Of a stretch of DNA of 64,000 bases, positions 34,465 to 45,656 are shown piece after piece. This stretch comes from Aspidiotus rigidus. Lineage: Eukaryota > Arthropoda > Insecta > Hemiptera > Diaspididae. Below the pieces are notes generated by a model that did no database searches, was not told the origin of the DNA, and saw only the letters and a program-made list of their open reading frames with translations. Positions within the stretch are counted from its first letter, which is position 1. Each line of letters opens with the position of its first letter. The position numbers and the translations under genes are program-made. The stretch spans positions 15,746,001 through 15,810,000 of the forward strand of contig JAVHKY010000013.1 of the NCBI GenBank assembly GCA_035079385.1, read 5' to 3'.

Positions 34465-35983
34465 CAGGGTGTCTACTAGCGAGTGAAATAACCAAAAGCA
34501 AGTAAATAGCAATTATTTACTTGAGGGGGCATCCGAGCATGTAAATAGCATCCTTTTGCACTAGGAGCAACCAAAAAACGGAAAAACGGGGGAAAAACTT
34601 CATTACTGCATATATATCAATAGAATTGTAAATTGAGCAATTGGGCACTGTCTGATCATTATTAAAATCTATAGTTCTGACTTCTGAGTTCACCTCAAAA
34701 GAAAGTTACTGTCATACTTGTAGATTAATAATTTCCTATACCTTTCTAATTTTGTTCTTATATAATAATAATTTTGGTGATTGGAAAGGTCGTGTTTCTT
34801 ATCTATTGATATGTGGGTGATTCTACCGAGATAGTCATATTTTGTGTTCCAGTTAATATAGAGTACTCAAATGCGATTCTTCCAAAAAAAAAAACTTCCA
34901 TCATGTAGAGGAAAGATTCCTCTACATACCCAATGTATCAAAATCCACCTAAAATATCAATTATTGTACGGAAAATGAGATTAAGTGGGTAAAATGTCCA
35001 TCGTCGTGGATGTTTCAGCCTAAAATATAACTTTACTTAAATTTTTTCAGAAACAACGATCACAATTTCTTGGAGTTTGAATGAAAAATATATGAGAGTA
35101 AGACTTGTTCTCACATCCCTACTGAGTTTTTGGTCTAGAAACGTTTTCATTTCCTTAAAATCAAGTTATGTTGTTATCTTGTATCTGACAATTTGGTCCA
35201 TCGTCGTGGACAACTTTCAGTGGTGTGTCTGCATTAATAATTTTTCATTCCGAACTTTTTAAAGAGGTCACACTGATAGATTCTGCTCCCCACTAATAGG
35301 TCCACACCTAAAAAAATCAATAATCTGTATAGTGAATGTTTCTACCTCATTTCAACTGTGTAAAATGAAACTTCCATTTTTAATTTAGTCCAACCGTCGT
35401 GGACCCTATTCTGTGGAATGCTTTATCAATTCTGACACCAAAATCGTGGTTAATGTTAGCTAAATCGTGTTACATTCCACTAACATTGTCAAATTTTCGA
35501 TCTGGAGAATGGTACCTGGTAGGTAATGAAATGAACATGATTTTGTCTAACGCCGTGGTCGTTTTTTTTCTGTCTTTCGTCGTGGCTGAATCATCCATGG
35601 CGAAGGATATTAATCTATTGTCCATCGTCGTGGATAGAACAATTTTCAAAACCTCTTTACATCCCCCTCCGAAATTTTAAGCATGTTAATGATTACTAGC
35701 ATTTTCTGCTACCTACCTCCTACCACTTTACATCAAAAAATTATTAAAAAATGATGCTTCAAAAAAAAAAAGAATTTCAAAATATGGCTATCTCGGTAGA
35801 ATTACCCATGTAGTCTTGAATAAAAACTAAAAAAATCATCTTACGATTTGTCTGGGAGCTGCCCCTTTGTCAAGGCGCGCAACATCAAGGGTTTTCGCCT
35901 GACAATTGAGGATTTCTTTTGTGGTAAGCGAGGAGCAAGTAAATGGCATCCTTTTTCATTTCATTTTTCTAGTAGACACCCTA
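34465..35983. mobile_element. DNA transposon with AGGGTGTCTACTAG ends (hAT-like), host of a nested element
   Basis: Left end CAGGGTGTCTACTAG, right end CTAGTAGACACCCT(A). The flanks share ATAATC on both sides, a partial target duplication. Subterminal parts are also similar in inverse (CAAGTAAATAGC/GCAAGTAAATGGC). The same terminus occurs at 58448, 58500-58888 and 62371. No transposase. It contains the element at 34815-35807. Confidence 0.6.
34815..35807. mobile_element. nested non-autonomous element with GTCCATCGTCGTGGA repeats
   Basis: Terminal inverted repeats GGGTGATTCTACCGAGATAG and CTATCTCGGTAGAATTACCC extend about 30 bp to '..CATATTTTG'. ATGT lies on both sides (34811-34814, 35808-35811). 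Inside, the imperfect palindrome GTCCATCGTCGTGGAC occurs at about 34997, 35197, 35388 and 35620, with partial forms at 35551 and 35578. No transposase ORF; the 60-90 codon frames are chance. Confidence 0.7.
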
Positions 35984-36565
35984 TAATCACTTGTTGTCCA
36001 AGTTTCCTGCCCATTTCCATTGAAATTCGGCAGAATACCTCCCGATATTATTTTTATTTACGCTGAATACTTCAAGTATTCAAACGCAAAATGTCCGGGG
36101 TGATGAATATTGCTGAAGTGAACCGAATGACCAATAAATGACAATTTATTAAAACTTTCCGTCTAATCTACAGATCGTCGACTTCTACGGGTATACCTAC
36201 ATTTAAAGTTCACTCTCGTACGTATACAATTTCCGAAGTGTTCACCGTGAATAGATTCCTATCTCTTGTCTGTCGTCGGAAGCTCGTTCGCTCTATACAG
36301 TTCCGGAATATTGATCAGTATTCGTAAGACGAATGTATATATATCGTTACTATCATTGACTACGTTTTTCGTCTCTACCTATGCTCTATAACGTTTAACT
36401 GACTGGGTAACAAATATAGTGGGAGCCTATTATTCTTGTCTTCTCTGCTGTGTTGTCCTGGTTGTATATCGTTAGAAGTAAACGAACTGTTCAGATGACA
36501 TTCCTATTTACAAGACGTCCTCTAAATAAGTTTATAACTACTCGATTTCCCGTTCGAGATGGAAT

Positions 36566-36600
<35 letters not shown>

Positions 36601-37414
36601 AACATTTTATCAGATGAACTTCATCATGCCTTCTTCAGCTTCGTTACTTTGTGTATAAACATAGAAATTCGAAAATTGAGGAACTTTCTCAATACATGAG
36701 GGAGAGCTTTCGTAGTACAGTGACAAACTGTAGAAAGTAGCTATAAATGATAAAAACATGAAAATTAATTTGAACCGAAACTAAATTTTGGAGATGAAGA
36801 GCCTGTAGTGCAGGGGGTAGGTTTTTAGAAAAACAACTTCCCTTGTGACACGGGGCTAAGCATTGTCAGTGCTCTTGATCTCGCCGTCAGAGGGTACAGA
36901 GGATGGATTTTCGAGGCTCCAACTTCCATCGTAAAATAAGGGTCCTTGAAGTTGATTTCATGTCCTGAAAACCTCCTGAAATGTGCATAGGTGGTGGGGC
37001 AAGGGGTGGAAATGAGGGTAAGGATGTTAGCGTTCTTAGTGTCTAGTCTCCCGAATTGAACGTCTGTTAATTTATTTTGTCTGGTTTATTTGAAAGCACA
37101 AGAGAAGCATTTTTTGACGTACGAACTTTTCTGGTTTCATGGGGAAGGAGATGTCTGGGTTTTGGGGTTAATTTTATGTATTTGAGGATGAGGGCCTGCA
37201 GGAGCTTAATCTACAAGGTGCTAATCTGTTAGAAAAATGACGGTGAGCATTGTCAGCGTTTTTTAGATGATTTTATCATTTGTATGTGATTACGTTTTTT
37301 CAATATCCGACCCAAGCAGTACTCCTTATTTCCAATAGGCTGATTTATGCTGTGAACCAAACTACGCATCGTTGTTGCTAACGCACGCCATGACTCCCAC
37401 AAGAAGAACACGTG
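35984..37414. other. intron DNA, no gene seen
   Basis: Contains a (GA)n microsatellite at 36571-36597. No coding sequence recognised. Confidence 0.4.
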
Positions 37415-37562
37415 GAGCAAAAATCATTCGGAAATAGGAAATTTCTTATATGCCAAAGATTTATCAACGAATACTAGGAAGTTCTTGGAATTCTTCGTTC
37501 ACGAGGCTCTGGCATCTGAGAAATTTCTTATTTTTAATAAGTGACAAGATGATCTTTGCTCT
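37415..37562. mobile_element. small foldback MITE
   Basis: Left GAGCAAAAATCATT..AATAGGAAATTTCTTATATGCC is matched by the inverse GGCATCTGAGAAATTTCTTATTTTTAATAAG..GATCTTTGCTC. A relative is at about 42950-43075 (GAGCAAAGATCATTTGATAA, 'ttaggaatatcttagctatc'). Confidence 0.55.
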
Positions 37563-38259
37563 TCGTGTCATTCCAAAGGAAGTCGATACGTGCGTTTGCA
37601 CCAATTAGGTAGTTTATCTTTGTGACGTCCACGTTAGAATAAAACAGTGTATCGAAAAACGCGATCAAATTAATCGTACAAGATTTGGTTTTCGGTATGT
37701 TATTTGAGTGGTAAAGGTCGCTTTTCGAATCTATTTTGTACTCATACCAAATTTCGTTGAAATCTACCTAGACTTCATGAACAATCTTGTTAGTTGTAGT
37801 GCAGATGATGCTTGTCATGTGAAAAATAGCAAATTACTTTGAGAAAATTTGTGGTAGAAGCTAACATGTCGCCTCCAGAGAAAGATAGTGCAGCATTTCA
37901 CATGCTCGCTTCATCTGGCAGGCTAGCTAGCTGACGGTCTCACCCACTCGGGACTCGTTCGCCTCTCCCTTTTCCAGAATTGTTTAGTCTAATTCAAGGT
38001 CAGTAATATATCAGTATCGTTTATAGCGATCTAGCCTAGCGAGATTGATGTATTTATCTGGGTCATAATCCCTCTACCAGTAACTCTTACCTCTAGTATA
38101 TAAGGCTAGTATTCTGTGACTTACGCCAACTAGCTAATGGTAGGCTTGCTCGTTTCGCTTGTGCGCCTTCTCTTCACCCGCGGTTTCCTAGCTTGGTACT
38201 TGAATTCTCAGCTCAAACTCCGGGAGAAGTATTTCCGAGTCTCTCAATCAGGTCAAGGT

Positions 38260-39430
38260 TATTGTTGACGTCATTCTATGAAATCATGAAGGGCATCGAA
38301 ACGAAACCGGTGTAGTATACTAGAGACTTCATAATACTGTATTTTGAGCTAGCTACCTCATTCTGTCCCCTTTATATAAAGACTCCATCAGGTCAAGGTC
38401 ACTGATTACGTCATACCAGGGTAAAGTTCTTCTAAATTCCTTAATTACGTCCAAGTCATTGATGAGATCATCTATGACGTGTTTTTTCAATAAGGAACGT
38501 CATTGATAACGTGAAGTTATAATTGATGACGTCACAGCAAAAACACCGTCACGGTTTTGTTTTAAAAGTGTTGTAACGACGTCATACTACGGCCTTGGTG
38601 AAGTTCTTCTGAATCCTTATTTAGGTCAAAGTCGTCGATGACGTCATCCACAACGTGTCTTTTCAATTAAGGACGCGAACATTTTAATTGATGACGTTAT
38701 AGTAACAAAACCGTGACGGTTTTATTTTGAAAGTAGTGTGATGACGTCATACTTATACTACGTCCTAGGTGAAGTTCTTCTAAATTCCTTAATTAGGTCA
38801 AAGTCATTGATGACGTGTCTTTTCAATTAAGGACGTCGTTGATGGCCAAACGTTTTCAATTAATGACGTCATAGTAAAGAACACAGTGACTATTTCGTTT
38901 TAAAAGTAGTGCGATGACGTCATACTACGCCTTGGGTAAAGTTTTTAAATCCTTTTATTCGGTCAAAGTCACTGATGACCTCATTAATGACGCGTCTTTT
39001 CAATTGAGGACGTCATTGATGAAGTCAATTCTTAATTGATGACGTCATAGTAACAAAACCTTACAGTTTTGTTTTAAAAGTAGTGTGATGACGTCATACT
39101 CAAACTACGTCCTGGGTGAAGTTCTTCCTTAATTAGGTCAAAGTTATTGAGGACGTGTCTTTTCAATTAAGGACGTCATTGATGGCGAAGTGTTTTAATT
39201 AATAACGTCATAGTAAGAATACCGTAACGGTTTTGTTTTAAAAGTTGTGCGATGACGTCATACTATGCCTTGGGTAAAGTTTTTTTAAATCCTTTCATTT
39301 GGTCAAAGTCATTGATGACCTCATTAATGACGCGTCTCTTCAATTGAGGACGTCATTGATGAAGTCAATTCTTAATTGATGACGTTATAGTGAGAACACC
39401 GTAAAGGTTTTGTTTCAAAAGTAGTCCCAG
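38260..39430. repeat. satellite-like array, TGACGTCA-rich, about 170-180 bp unit
   Basis: Five to six units with the order GATGACGTCATACTA, 'cg.cttgggt.aagtt', 'aaatcctt.a.t.ggtcaaagtcattgatga', 'gtcttttcaatt.aggacgtcattgat', 'aattgatgacgtcatagtaa.aa.accgta.cggttttgtttt'. Adjacent units pair into a roughly 340-bp alternation (for example 38911 and 39248). At least ten copies of the palindrome TGACGTCA or a one-base variant. Confidence 0.85.
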
Positions 39431-40300
39431 TGTTATGTTATAAGCATATGAAATGCTGAAAGCGTCCATTCTGTAACTTGCTTAAAATTTTTCCCCAATT
39501 TTCTTTTAATGCCTTGATAAACGTTAATCGCAAATGTACCTCTAATTTGAATTTATATTCTTTTTTTTTTCTTTTTTTTTTTTTTTTGAGAATTAGTTGC
39601 GTTGAAAAACTGAGCTTGAATGTTGAATCTATTAGCATCAACGCAACACTAGATGATCCATATTGACTTTAAATCGACTATAGTACTCAAAATGGTGTCG
39701 ACGTCAACTTCGAGTAAATTAATTAGTTCCGCCCAATGTCGACCGCAAATCGATCCGAGAAAATCGATTGCTCTTCCTTACCATCAAATCATCGTCGATG
39801 TCGAGATCGAGTCGACTCCTCGATATTATAGATTGATGTCGACTAAAATCGACGTCGCTTTTGGGTCAATCTTACGTCACTCAATCGGCAAAAGACTTGC
39901 AATCGCGGAGTCGAAACGTGCAAAATTTGGTAGGGTTTTGAAACCAAGGTCAAAAAAAAACTCTACTTGCGACCTACGATTTTTAAGTCTACCTCAGGTC
40001 AGTTTTTGACGGACGGCGGATGAAGGGACGCCAAAATTTTCAAAAAGCCACCCCTTCCCACAGAACAGGTTTCCTGTTAAAACTGAACCAGTTTTCATTT
40101 TCTCCTTTTTTGTTCTATGTGTCTGTGTGTCTGTGTGTTTTTTATCTCCTCCATTTGTCCTCAAACTTAATTTATAATCATTTTTACTTCTTCTCACGTA
40201 TAGTATAACCCTATTTTTTTCTCTGGATCGCTCCATCCATTTCACTGTAGTGACCTCCTGACGGACATTACAAAAAGGCTGGAGTCGTATTGAGGGCTAT
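39431..40300. other. spacer with repeat end
   Basis: 40010-40085 contains the inverse of the AACAGGGAACCTGTTTTATGG..GCGGACGGC repeat end. T runs lie at 39558-39586. Two 60-118 codon frames (39653-40009; 40020-40208) have no recognisable domain and overlap the repeat. Confidence 0.4.
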
Positions 40301-40306
40301 ATACAT

Positions 40307-41251
40307 TTTGCGCAAATGCAGACGAAAAACTTGCGGAAAGTGAGAAGCATTTTGCGCAAATGTAAGAAACAGTTTACACTGACAGTTTGCGCAAACGAAG
40401 TCAACAATAGCGGGCGAGGTGAATCAGGATGATGTAATAATTTTGTGAAACCATTTTCGTACTTCGAAGATTACTAAAAAGAATTCTGAAGTTGGTAAAT
40501 GGCTGAAATGTTTCTCTGCCTTACCCTACCTTCGACCAAATGACGTTCCAACCAAAAAGGGTTCGCCGCCCTCATGAATATTGCTCCAACACCCAACATT
40601 TCTAAAGATTTCACCGATTACGTCTACCAAAATTATGTCAGTACAAACGCCAGATTCCCACCGTCTATGTGCGCATCTCCACCAAGTTTTGCTCCACGAA
40701 CCAATAATGCCGCCGAATGTTTTCATCGTCATTACAATGCTTCATTCTAATCGCCTCATCCAAATATGCACACGGTGGTCACTTTTATTAGAAATACAGA
40801 CCGAGACCGACCTGAAGTTCGCGTCAATATTCAATTATCAGTGGAAGAGCGTCTACAGTGATAAAGTCGACTTCCTCATACAGACTTACACTGGCTTCAC
40901 CAGAAATGAAATTGACCTGCTAAAATACTTACGCACTATTGGTTACAGATACCACACAAAGCGTCGCCTCGTATAATTTTCGGTCAGTCATTGGTTTATA
41001 TGCAATGCATAGCCATACTCTTTTAATCACGCATACACTTTTCGGTCTGTAAATTGACTACAGCCATACATTTTTAATCACGCATGTGATTGCAGACAGT
41101 CCTAAGCCTGTTCAAAGTGAGAAGAGAAAAGTGTGGCCAGTGTGTGCGCAAACTGTATGTCTTTTCTTGCGCAATATGTTTTTCTCTTTTGCGCAAAATG
41201 TCCGTCTATTTTTGCGGAAAACGTACGCGTTTTCGGTCCCATTTGCGCGAA
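40307..41251. mobile_element. deleted Mutator-like element with GCGCAAA-rich ends
   Basis: The left (40307-40395) and right (41140-41251) ends are inverse-related and carry repeated TTTGCGCAAA words (40307, 40353, 40386; 41145, 41170, 41193, 41242). Between them is a decayed Mutator-like transposase C-terminus. The target duplication could not be identified. Confidence 0.55.
40574..40976 (+). pseudogene. MULE-type transposase C-terminal fragment
   Basis: Frame from 40574: DYVYQNYVSTNARFPPSM, then APRTNNAAECFHRHYNASF, stop, HPNMHTVVTFI. The 'R-T-N-N-x-x-E-x-x-H-R' segment followed by 'H-P-N-I' is the signature after the catalytic core in Mutator-like transposases. The homologous reading then shifts frame (about 40790) to EIQTETDLKFA.. 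and ..EIDLLKYLRTIGYRYH, ending at the TAA at 40974-40976, again as in MULE C-termini. One stop plus one shift: dead. Confidence 0.7.
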
Positions 41252-41254
41252 GTG

Positions 41255-41918
41255 AATTTACCCATATTGAGGAGCCAGATTGCTCTCGATTCGTTTTCTC
41301 TAACCGAAATTGTTGATATGTATAAGTCAAAATCAGCCGTCTTCGCTTCGGACATAATCGTCTCCCTGTCCACCTCAAACGCATAAATCTCATAGAATCT
41401 GACGCATGCTTCTTCCATCCAGATAACCCTTTAAAAGCCGACATCAACCACTACTTTTTTGAATGCTCAGAATTACCAAATTTAAGACAAAAACTCTATT
41501 CAGAATGTATGAATTTAAATTTTCCAACCCCTCTCCGAGCTATTGACCTCTCATCCGAAGAATTATCCATTTTCCCTCATATCTTTCATTTCCTTAAACA
41601 TCTTCCGGAATCCATAACAATTTGACTGACATAATTCATAACTAATTTGTTAAACGAGGTAAGGCCTAGTTGCCATCCTCCAACACCCTGTTTTTTTTTT
41701 TTTTTTTATTATCATTATTTTGTATTTTTGTATTTTTGTATTTTTTTTTTTTTTTTCTCTTCCTTCTAAATTTCTGTAATTTTGTTTTTCTCTTCCTTGT
41801 TTTGTAATGTTTCTCTTTTTATTTTCATCTTTATTTTTTATTTTGTTTATTTTTTTGTTTTTTTGTTTTTATTATTTTCACAATAAAGGGTGTATTAAAA
41901 GAAAAAAAAAAAAAAAAG
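41255..41918 (+). pseudogene. LINE (Jockey-type) 3' end: RNase H end, C-terminus, 3'UTR, poly(A)
   Basis: After a frameshifted SFSLTEIVDMYKS, an open frame (41326-41625) reads SRLRFGHNRLPVHLKRINLI, then ADINHYFFECSELPNLRQKL and a tail to the stop at 41623-41625. 'S-R-L-R-x-G-H-x-R-L' and 'x-x-x-H-x-F-F-E-C' are the standard C-terminal blocks of Jockey-clade ORF2 after RNase H. A T-rich 3'UTR follows, an AATAAA at 41882, and a terminal A run (41902-41917). 5'-truncated. Confidence 0.8.
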
Positions 41919-41934
41919 AGCTGGAGTTTGAATG

Positions 41935-42562
41935 TTTTGGAGAGCGAGATTTGAAATATCATGTGATTCCTCGAAAGATTTCGTCCTCCTAGTCCGTTTT
42001 TGCCATACTCGGAGTAAGAGTGATGCCGCGGGACTTCGAAATATTTTTGTACTTCTTTGACTTGTAAAATTTTTCGTTTTCAATTTTTGGACTTAGAAAT
42101 ATTTTCATACTTCTTGGACTTAATATTTCGTTGTTGATTGTCTCCCACAGTTGAAAATATTTCCAAATCCAAGAATTGAAAATGAAAAATTTTACAAGTC
42201 CAAGAAGTATGAAAATATTTCAAAGTCCAACAATTGGAAAATAATTCCCAAGTCCAACACTTGAAAATACAGTATTATTGAAAACGAGAAACATTTTACA
42301 AGTCCAAATATTGAAAATATTTCAAAGTCTCACAATTCGAAAATAATTCTTAGTCCAACACTTGAGAGTATTTCAAAGTGCAACAGTTGAAAATATTTCC
42401 AAGTCCAAGGATTGAAAATGAAAAATTTTTCCAAGTCCAAGAAGTACAAAAATATTTCAACGTCCCGCGGCATCACTCTTACTCCGAGTATGGCAGTAAC
42501 AGACTTGGAAAACGAAGTCTTTCGACGAATCACATGATCATTTCAAATCTCGCTTTGGGAGA
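41935..42562. mobile_element. long foldback element with internal minisatellite
   Basis: The left (41937-42130) and right (42370-42562) arms are inverse copies: GCGAGATTTGAAATATCATG against CATGATCATTTCAAATCTCGC; GCCATACTCGGAGTAAGAGTGATGCCGCGGGAC (in two pieces) against its inverse near 42465-42495. The loop is filled with 'aagtccaagaattgaaaatgaaaaattt'-type units, the same family as 850-1115. It abuts the LINE poly(A). Confidence 0.7.
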
Positions 42563-45500
42563 CCCCTTTGGTGTGTGTGTGTGCATTTTTGACGCTCGTT
42601 TTACCAGACCACACATACAGCCTACTCATAGAGCATTGCATTGACTTCCACGAACTGCTTCTTCATACATACATTTATTCGTAATTTCGTACATTTCTTT
42701 ATCTCGTCCTTCTAAACATGAAGTTTTGTACCTTTCTTTAGGGTACAAAATCAACATGAATATTCCAAGAAATACTACGATAAAAATTTGACGAAATCCG
42801 AAATCAGGTGGATTTGCAATCCGACTTTCAATTTTTGTATCGTGTTGGAAAATTGAATTTACATTTTTTCCTTTGCTGTACGAAAAGTTGTCGTTCGACC
42901 GGGTGAGGGAACAGTAGATGGCGCTACCCGTATGAAAGGCACAGAGGGAGCAAAGATCATTTGATAATTAGGAATATCTTAGCTATCAGAAGTTTATTTT
43001 CAAATTCTAAGGAACTTCTATATTAAGAATCTACAACTTCAATCATTAAGATATTTCTATTTCTCAATTTATAACATAACGACCTCAGCCCCCTATGTTT
43101 AGAGTGCGTTTGGCTAAATCGACAGGATTTCTGCTAACGTAACTTGCTGAGTGACGTCATACGATACAGTTCCATTATCGAAGTCGAACTTCAGCTCACT
43201 CCTCACTCCGTAGTCTCTTCGTGAAACTTGTCTGCCACCAATCAGCCAAGACCTTTCAAGTTGGACTAATAAACGATGATAAGTCGGTGGAGGTATCGTA
43301 AATGGCGAGGATGATTATAGAATTCGCTCCATGATCTCTTCAAGAATTTTGGCTTCATTCTATCTCCACCATTCAGCCGAGATCTCTTATTAAATTCGTT
43401 ATTTTTGACTCGCCTCGACTACTATATATAGTAGTAAGTCCGTTCATACATCTGTTCGTGTTTATACAAATAGTGGAAAACCAGTTTGAATATTATAACG
43501 AAACCTTGAATTTTTATTCGAGGAAAAAGAAATAGACATAATCTGAAATTTATATTATTTGTCATCATCGTCTAACAAATAATATACTCAAATAGAACGT
43601 CTTTAAATTTATAGTGATGTATTATTAGCTGTCTCTGATCTTTGGAGTCCAAAACGCGTCGATGTATTCTATAATGTATACTCGATCTGTGCACCGATAC
43701 AGAAGGAAGATATTTAAAATATTCCACTCGTGCATTAAGAACATCCGATACACTGTATATCTGCCCACAAAATTACTGTATCGAACGTCGATGGTATGGC
43801 GACATGTTTGACAGCGTGGAGAAAGGAAGCTCTTTACCGGATTCATTCCAGATGGGAAAATGTAATACCGCGCGCGCCCATAGTGTACACTATTATACCG
43901 GACTATAGAGACTCGGTCAACATATTATGCAGATGTAGGTACGAATATACGTACTTAGCATAAGAATCACGACAGTCACGCTCAACCAGGAAATTCTCCA
44001 ATTAAAATTAGAAGATTGGATGTCAAACGTTACACAGTGTACAGCCAGTAACGGCTTATCAGTAAAATTATTGGTACATACAATAGTGTGTGCGTGTGTG
44101 CGCTGATGCTGCGAACTTCAACTTGAAAACAAAGGCCACGAGTTCGCCTCACCATGTACTTTATTTTAACGAAGGCACCTGCGTTTCGTACGTTCTTTGT
44201 ATCCAGTTACGGACCTTCTTCATGGCTCAGTATCGTGTTTTGCATAATTCTTCATCAATCGACACCGTATTCGTTGTTCATTGTTGTTATTAATAATGTC
44301 ATTATTATTATTATTATCTAATAACATTTCTCATTATTCTCGTCATTATCGTTCGTCGTCATCTGTCTATAGAGCGGACGACTGATGATCGGTATTTATC
44401 TCTGATCGATGTGTTGTCAGTTTGTCGAGAAGAAAAAACTGAAAGAGAGGCTGATCATCAGACTATACAGATTTGGAGCACTGACGTTTATTTCTCGGAA
44501 TCGTAACGGATTCCTCATTCGTTATTTATACATAATTTTTTTTTCTCCCGTGATAAAACAAGAGAAAAAATAAATTTCCGACAATCCTGTTTTTATGACG
44601 ATGTAAACCGACATCATTGAACAGTGAGTTCAACTAATGGACGATGCGATGATAGCCGGGCGAGTGCTTTAAAATAGAGAAAGGGAGAGGTTTGAGAGAG
44701 AGAGAGAGATGAACTGATTCTCTAATTACGGGACGCTATTTAATACGTCTGGTGCAGACATGGTGCTTCGTCATCAGCTGTTGGTCTTCATAATGCTAGT
44801 CACTAGTAATTCTCTCTCGTTCGAAAGCACGTACCTAATATCGTTTCTGTTTTGTGTCGAGTATGGAGATAAGAGCCCAAATTTTGTTTGCGTACATCGA
44901 AAAATGTTGAATGTATTTTCAAACGTCCTTCTTCAAATCTGTTCTGGAATCGAGGATTATGAAAAAGTAGTGGCCACATAAGTAGTCGCTTGAATCTTCA
45001 TAATTATTCTTCCTCATTCGACCAAAATAGAGATCACGTTGCTGTATCTCTCATCGGTCGAGTGCACATAATTATATGTCCGGACGACGGTCCCCAGGGG
45101 AGCATACAGAGATTTTTCCAGTGGGAAACCCGTTATCTGTTTTACTTGGAAACGTCCGCGTCTGACCTTCGTGACTTCATCTATGACCTTGACCTTATTT
45201 AGGAGCTTGAAAAAATTTCAAGCTTCGATCCTCTGTAGAGGGGACTTGAGAAAACTTTCGAGTTCTGAACCTCTAAATAGGAGAGACTAGTAAACCTCCT
45301 AGCCTAGGGAAATTACCATTTTTTCTGAAAATGAATCAGGCAAAGATGGAACTCTGCATATGTCCGAACCCACTGAAACCTCCACCTCCCTAACGTAAGT
45401 GCCACCGCGCCCAACACGATAGAGTATTTTCCTCTTAGCAGTTTTTTTACTAAGAATATCATCTCTGTAATCATTTGTCTTCTGTAGAAAATGAAAGGTC

Positions 45501-45647
45501 ATGAAATTTCCTGAAAACTCTATTCCTCCAGCCAGCGTTTCGCCGTGTCTGGTGTCACTATATCTCCTCCGAATCATCTGACGTTGGCCATCGAGGGAAT
45601 TTATCCGAACTCCTTCAACCCTCCTCCCTTAACAGGTCTGTAATGGT
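42563..45647. other. intron DNA, no gene established
   Basis: Contains (GT)n at 42570-42582, a MITE relative near 42950-43075, (ATT)n at about 44299-44318 and (GA)n at 44693-44709, plus 'acttgagaaaacttt' minisatellite units at 45200-45290. A candidate exon is listed separately at 44760. Confidence 0.4.
44760..44981 (+). CDS. unrecognised ORF with signal-peptide-like start
   Basis: 73 codons beginning MVLRHQLLVFIMLVTSNSLS, which looks like a signal peptide (charged start, hydrophobic core, small residues near 16-19). The rest matches nothing known. A GT donor shortly after the core (at about 44829) would make it a signal exon, but no downstream exon was identified. It could be chance. Confidence 0.2.
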   Translation: MVLRHQLLVFIMLVTSNSLSFESTYLISFLFCVEYGDKSPNFVCVHRKMLNVFSNVLLQICSGIEDYEKVVAT

Positions 45648-45656
45648 TAAAATTTA

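Noticed and set aside
38275..38325. 'catgaagggcatcgaaacg' as another PLE hammerhead end
   Set aside because: The CTGA of the core is missing and no stem I pairs.
38260..39430. CRISPR-like spacing of short palindromes
   Set aside because: The unit is a continuous diverged tandem repeat without unique spacers, and the DNA is eukaryotic.
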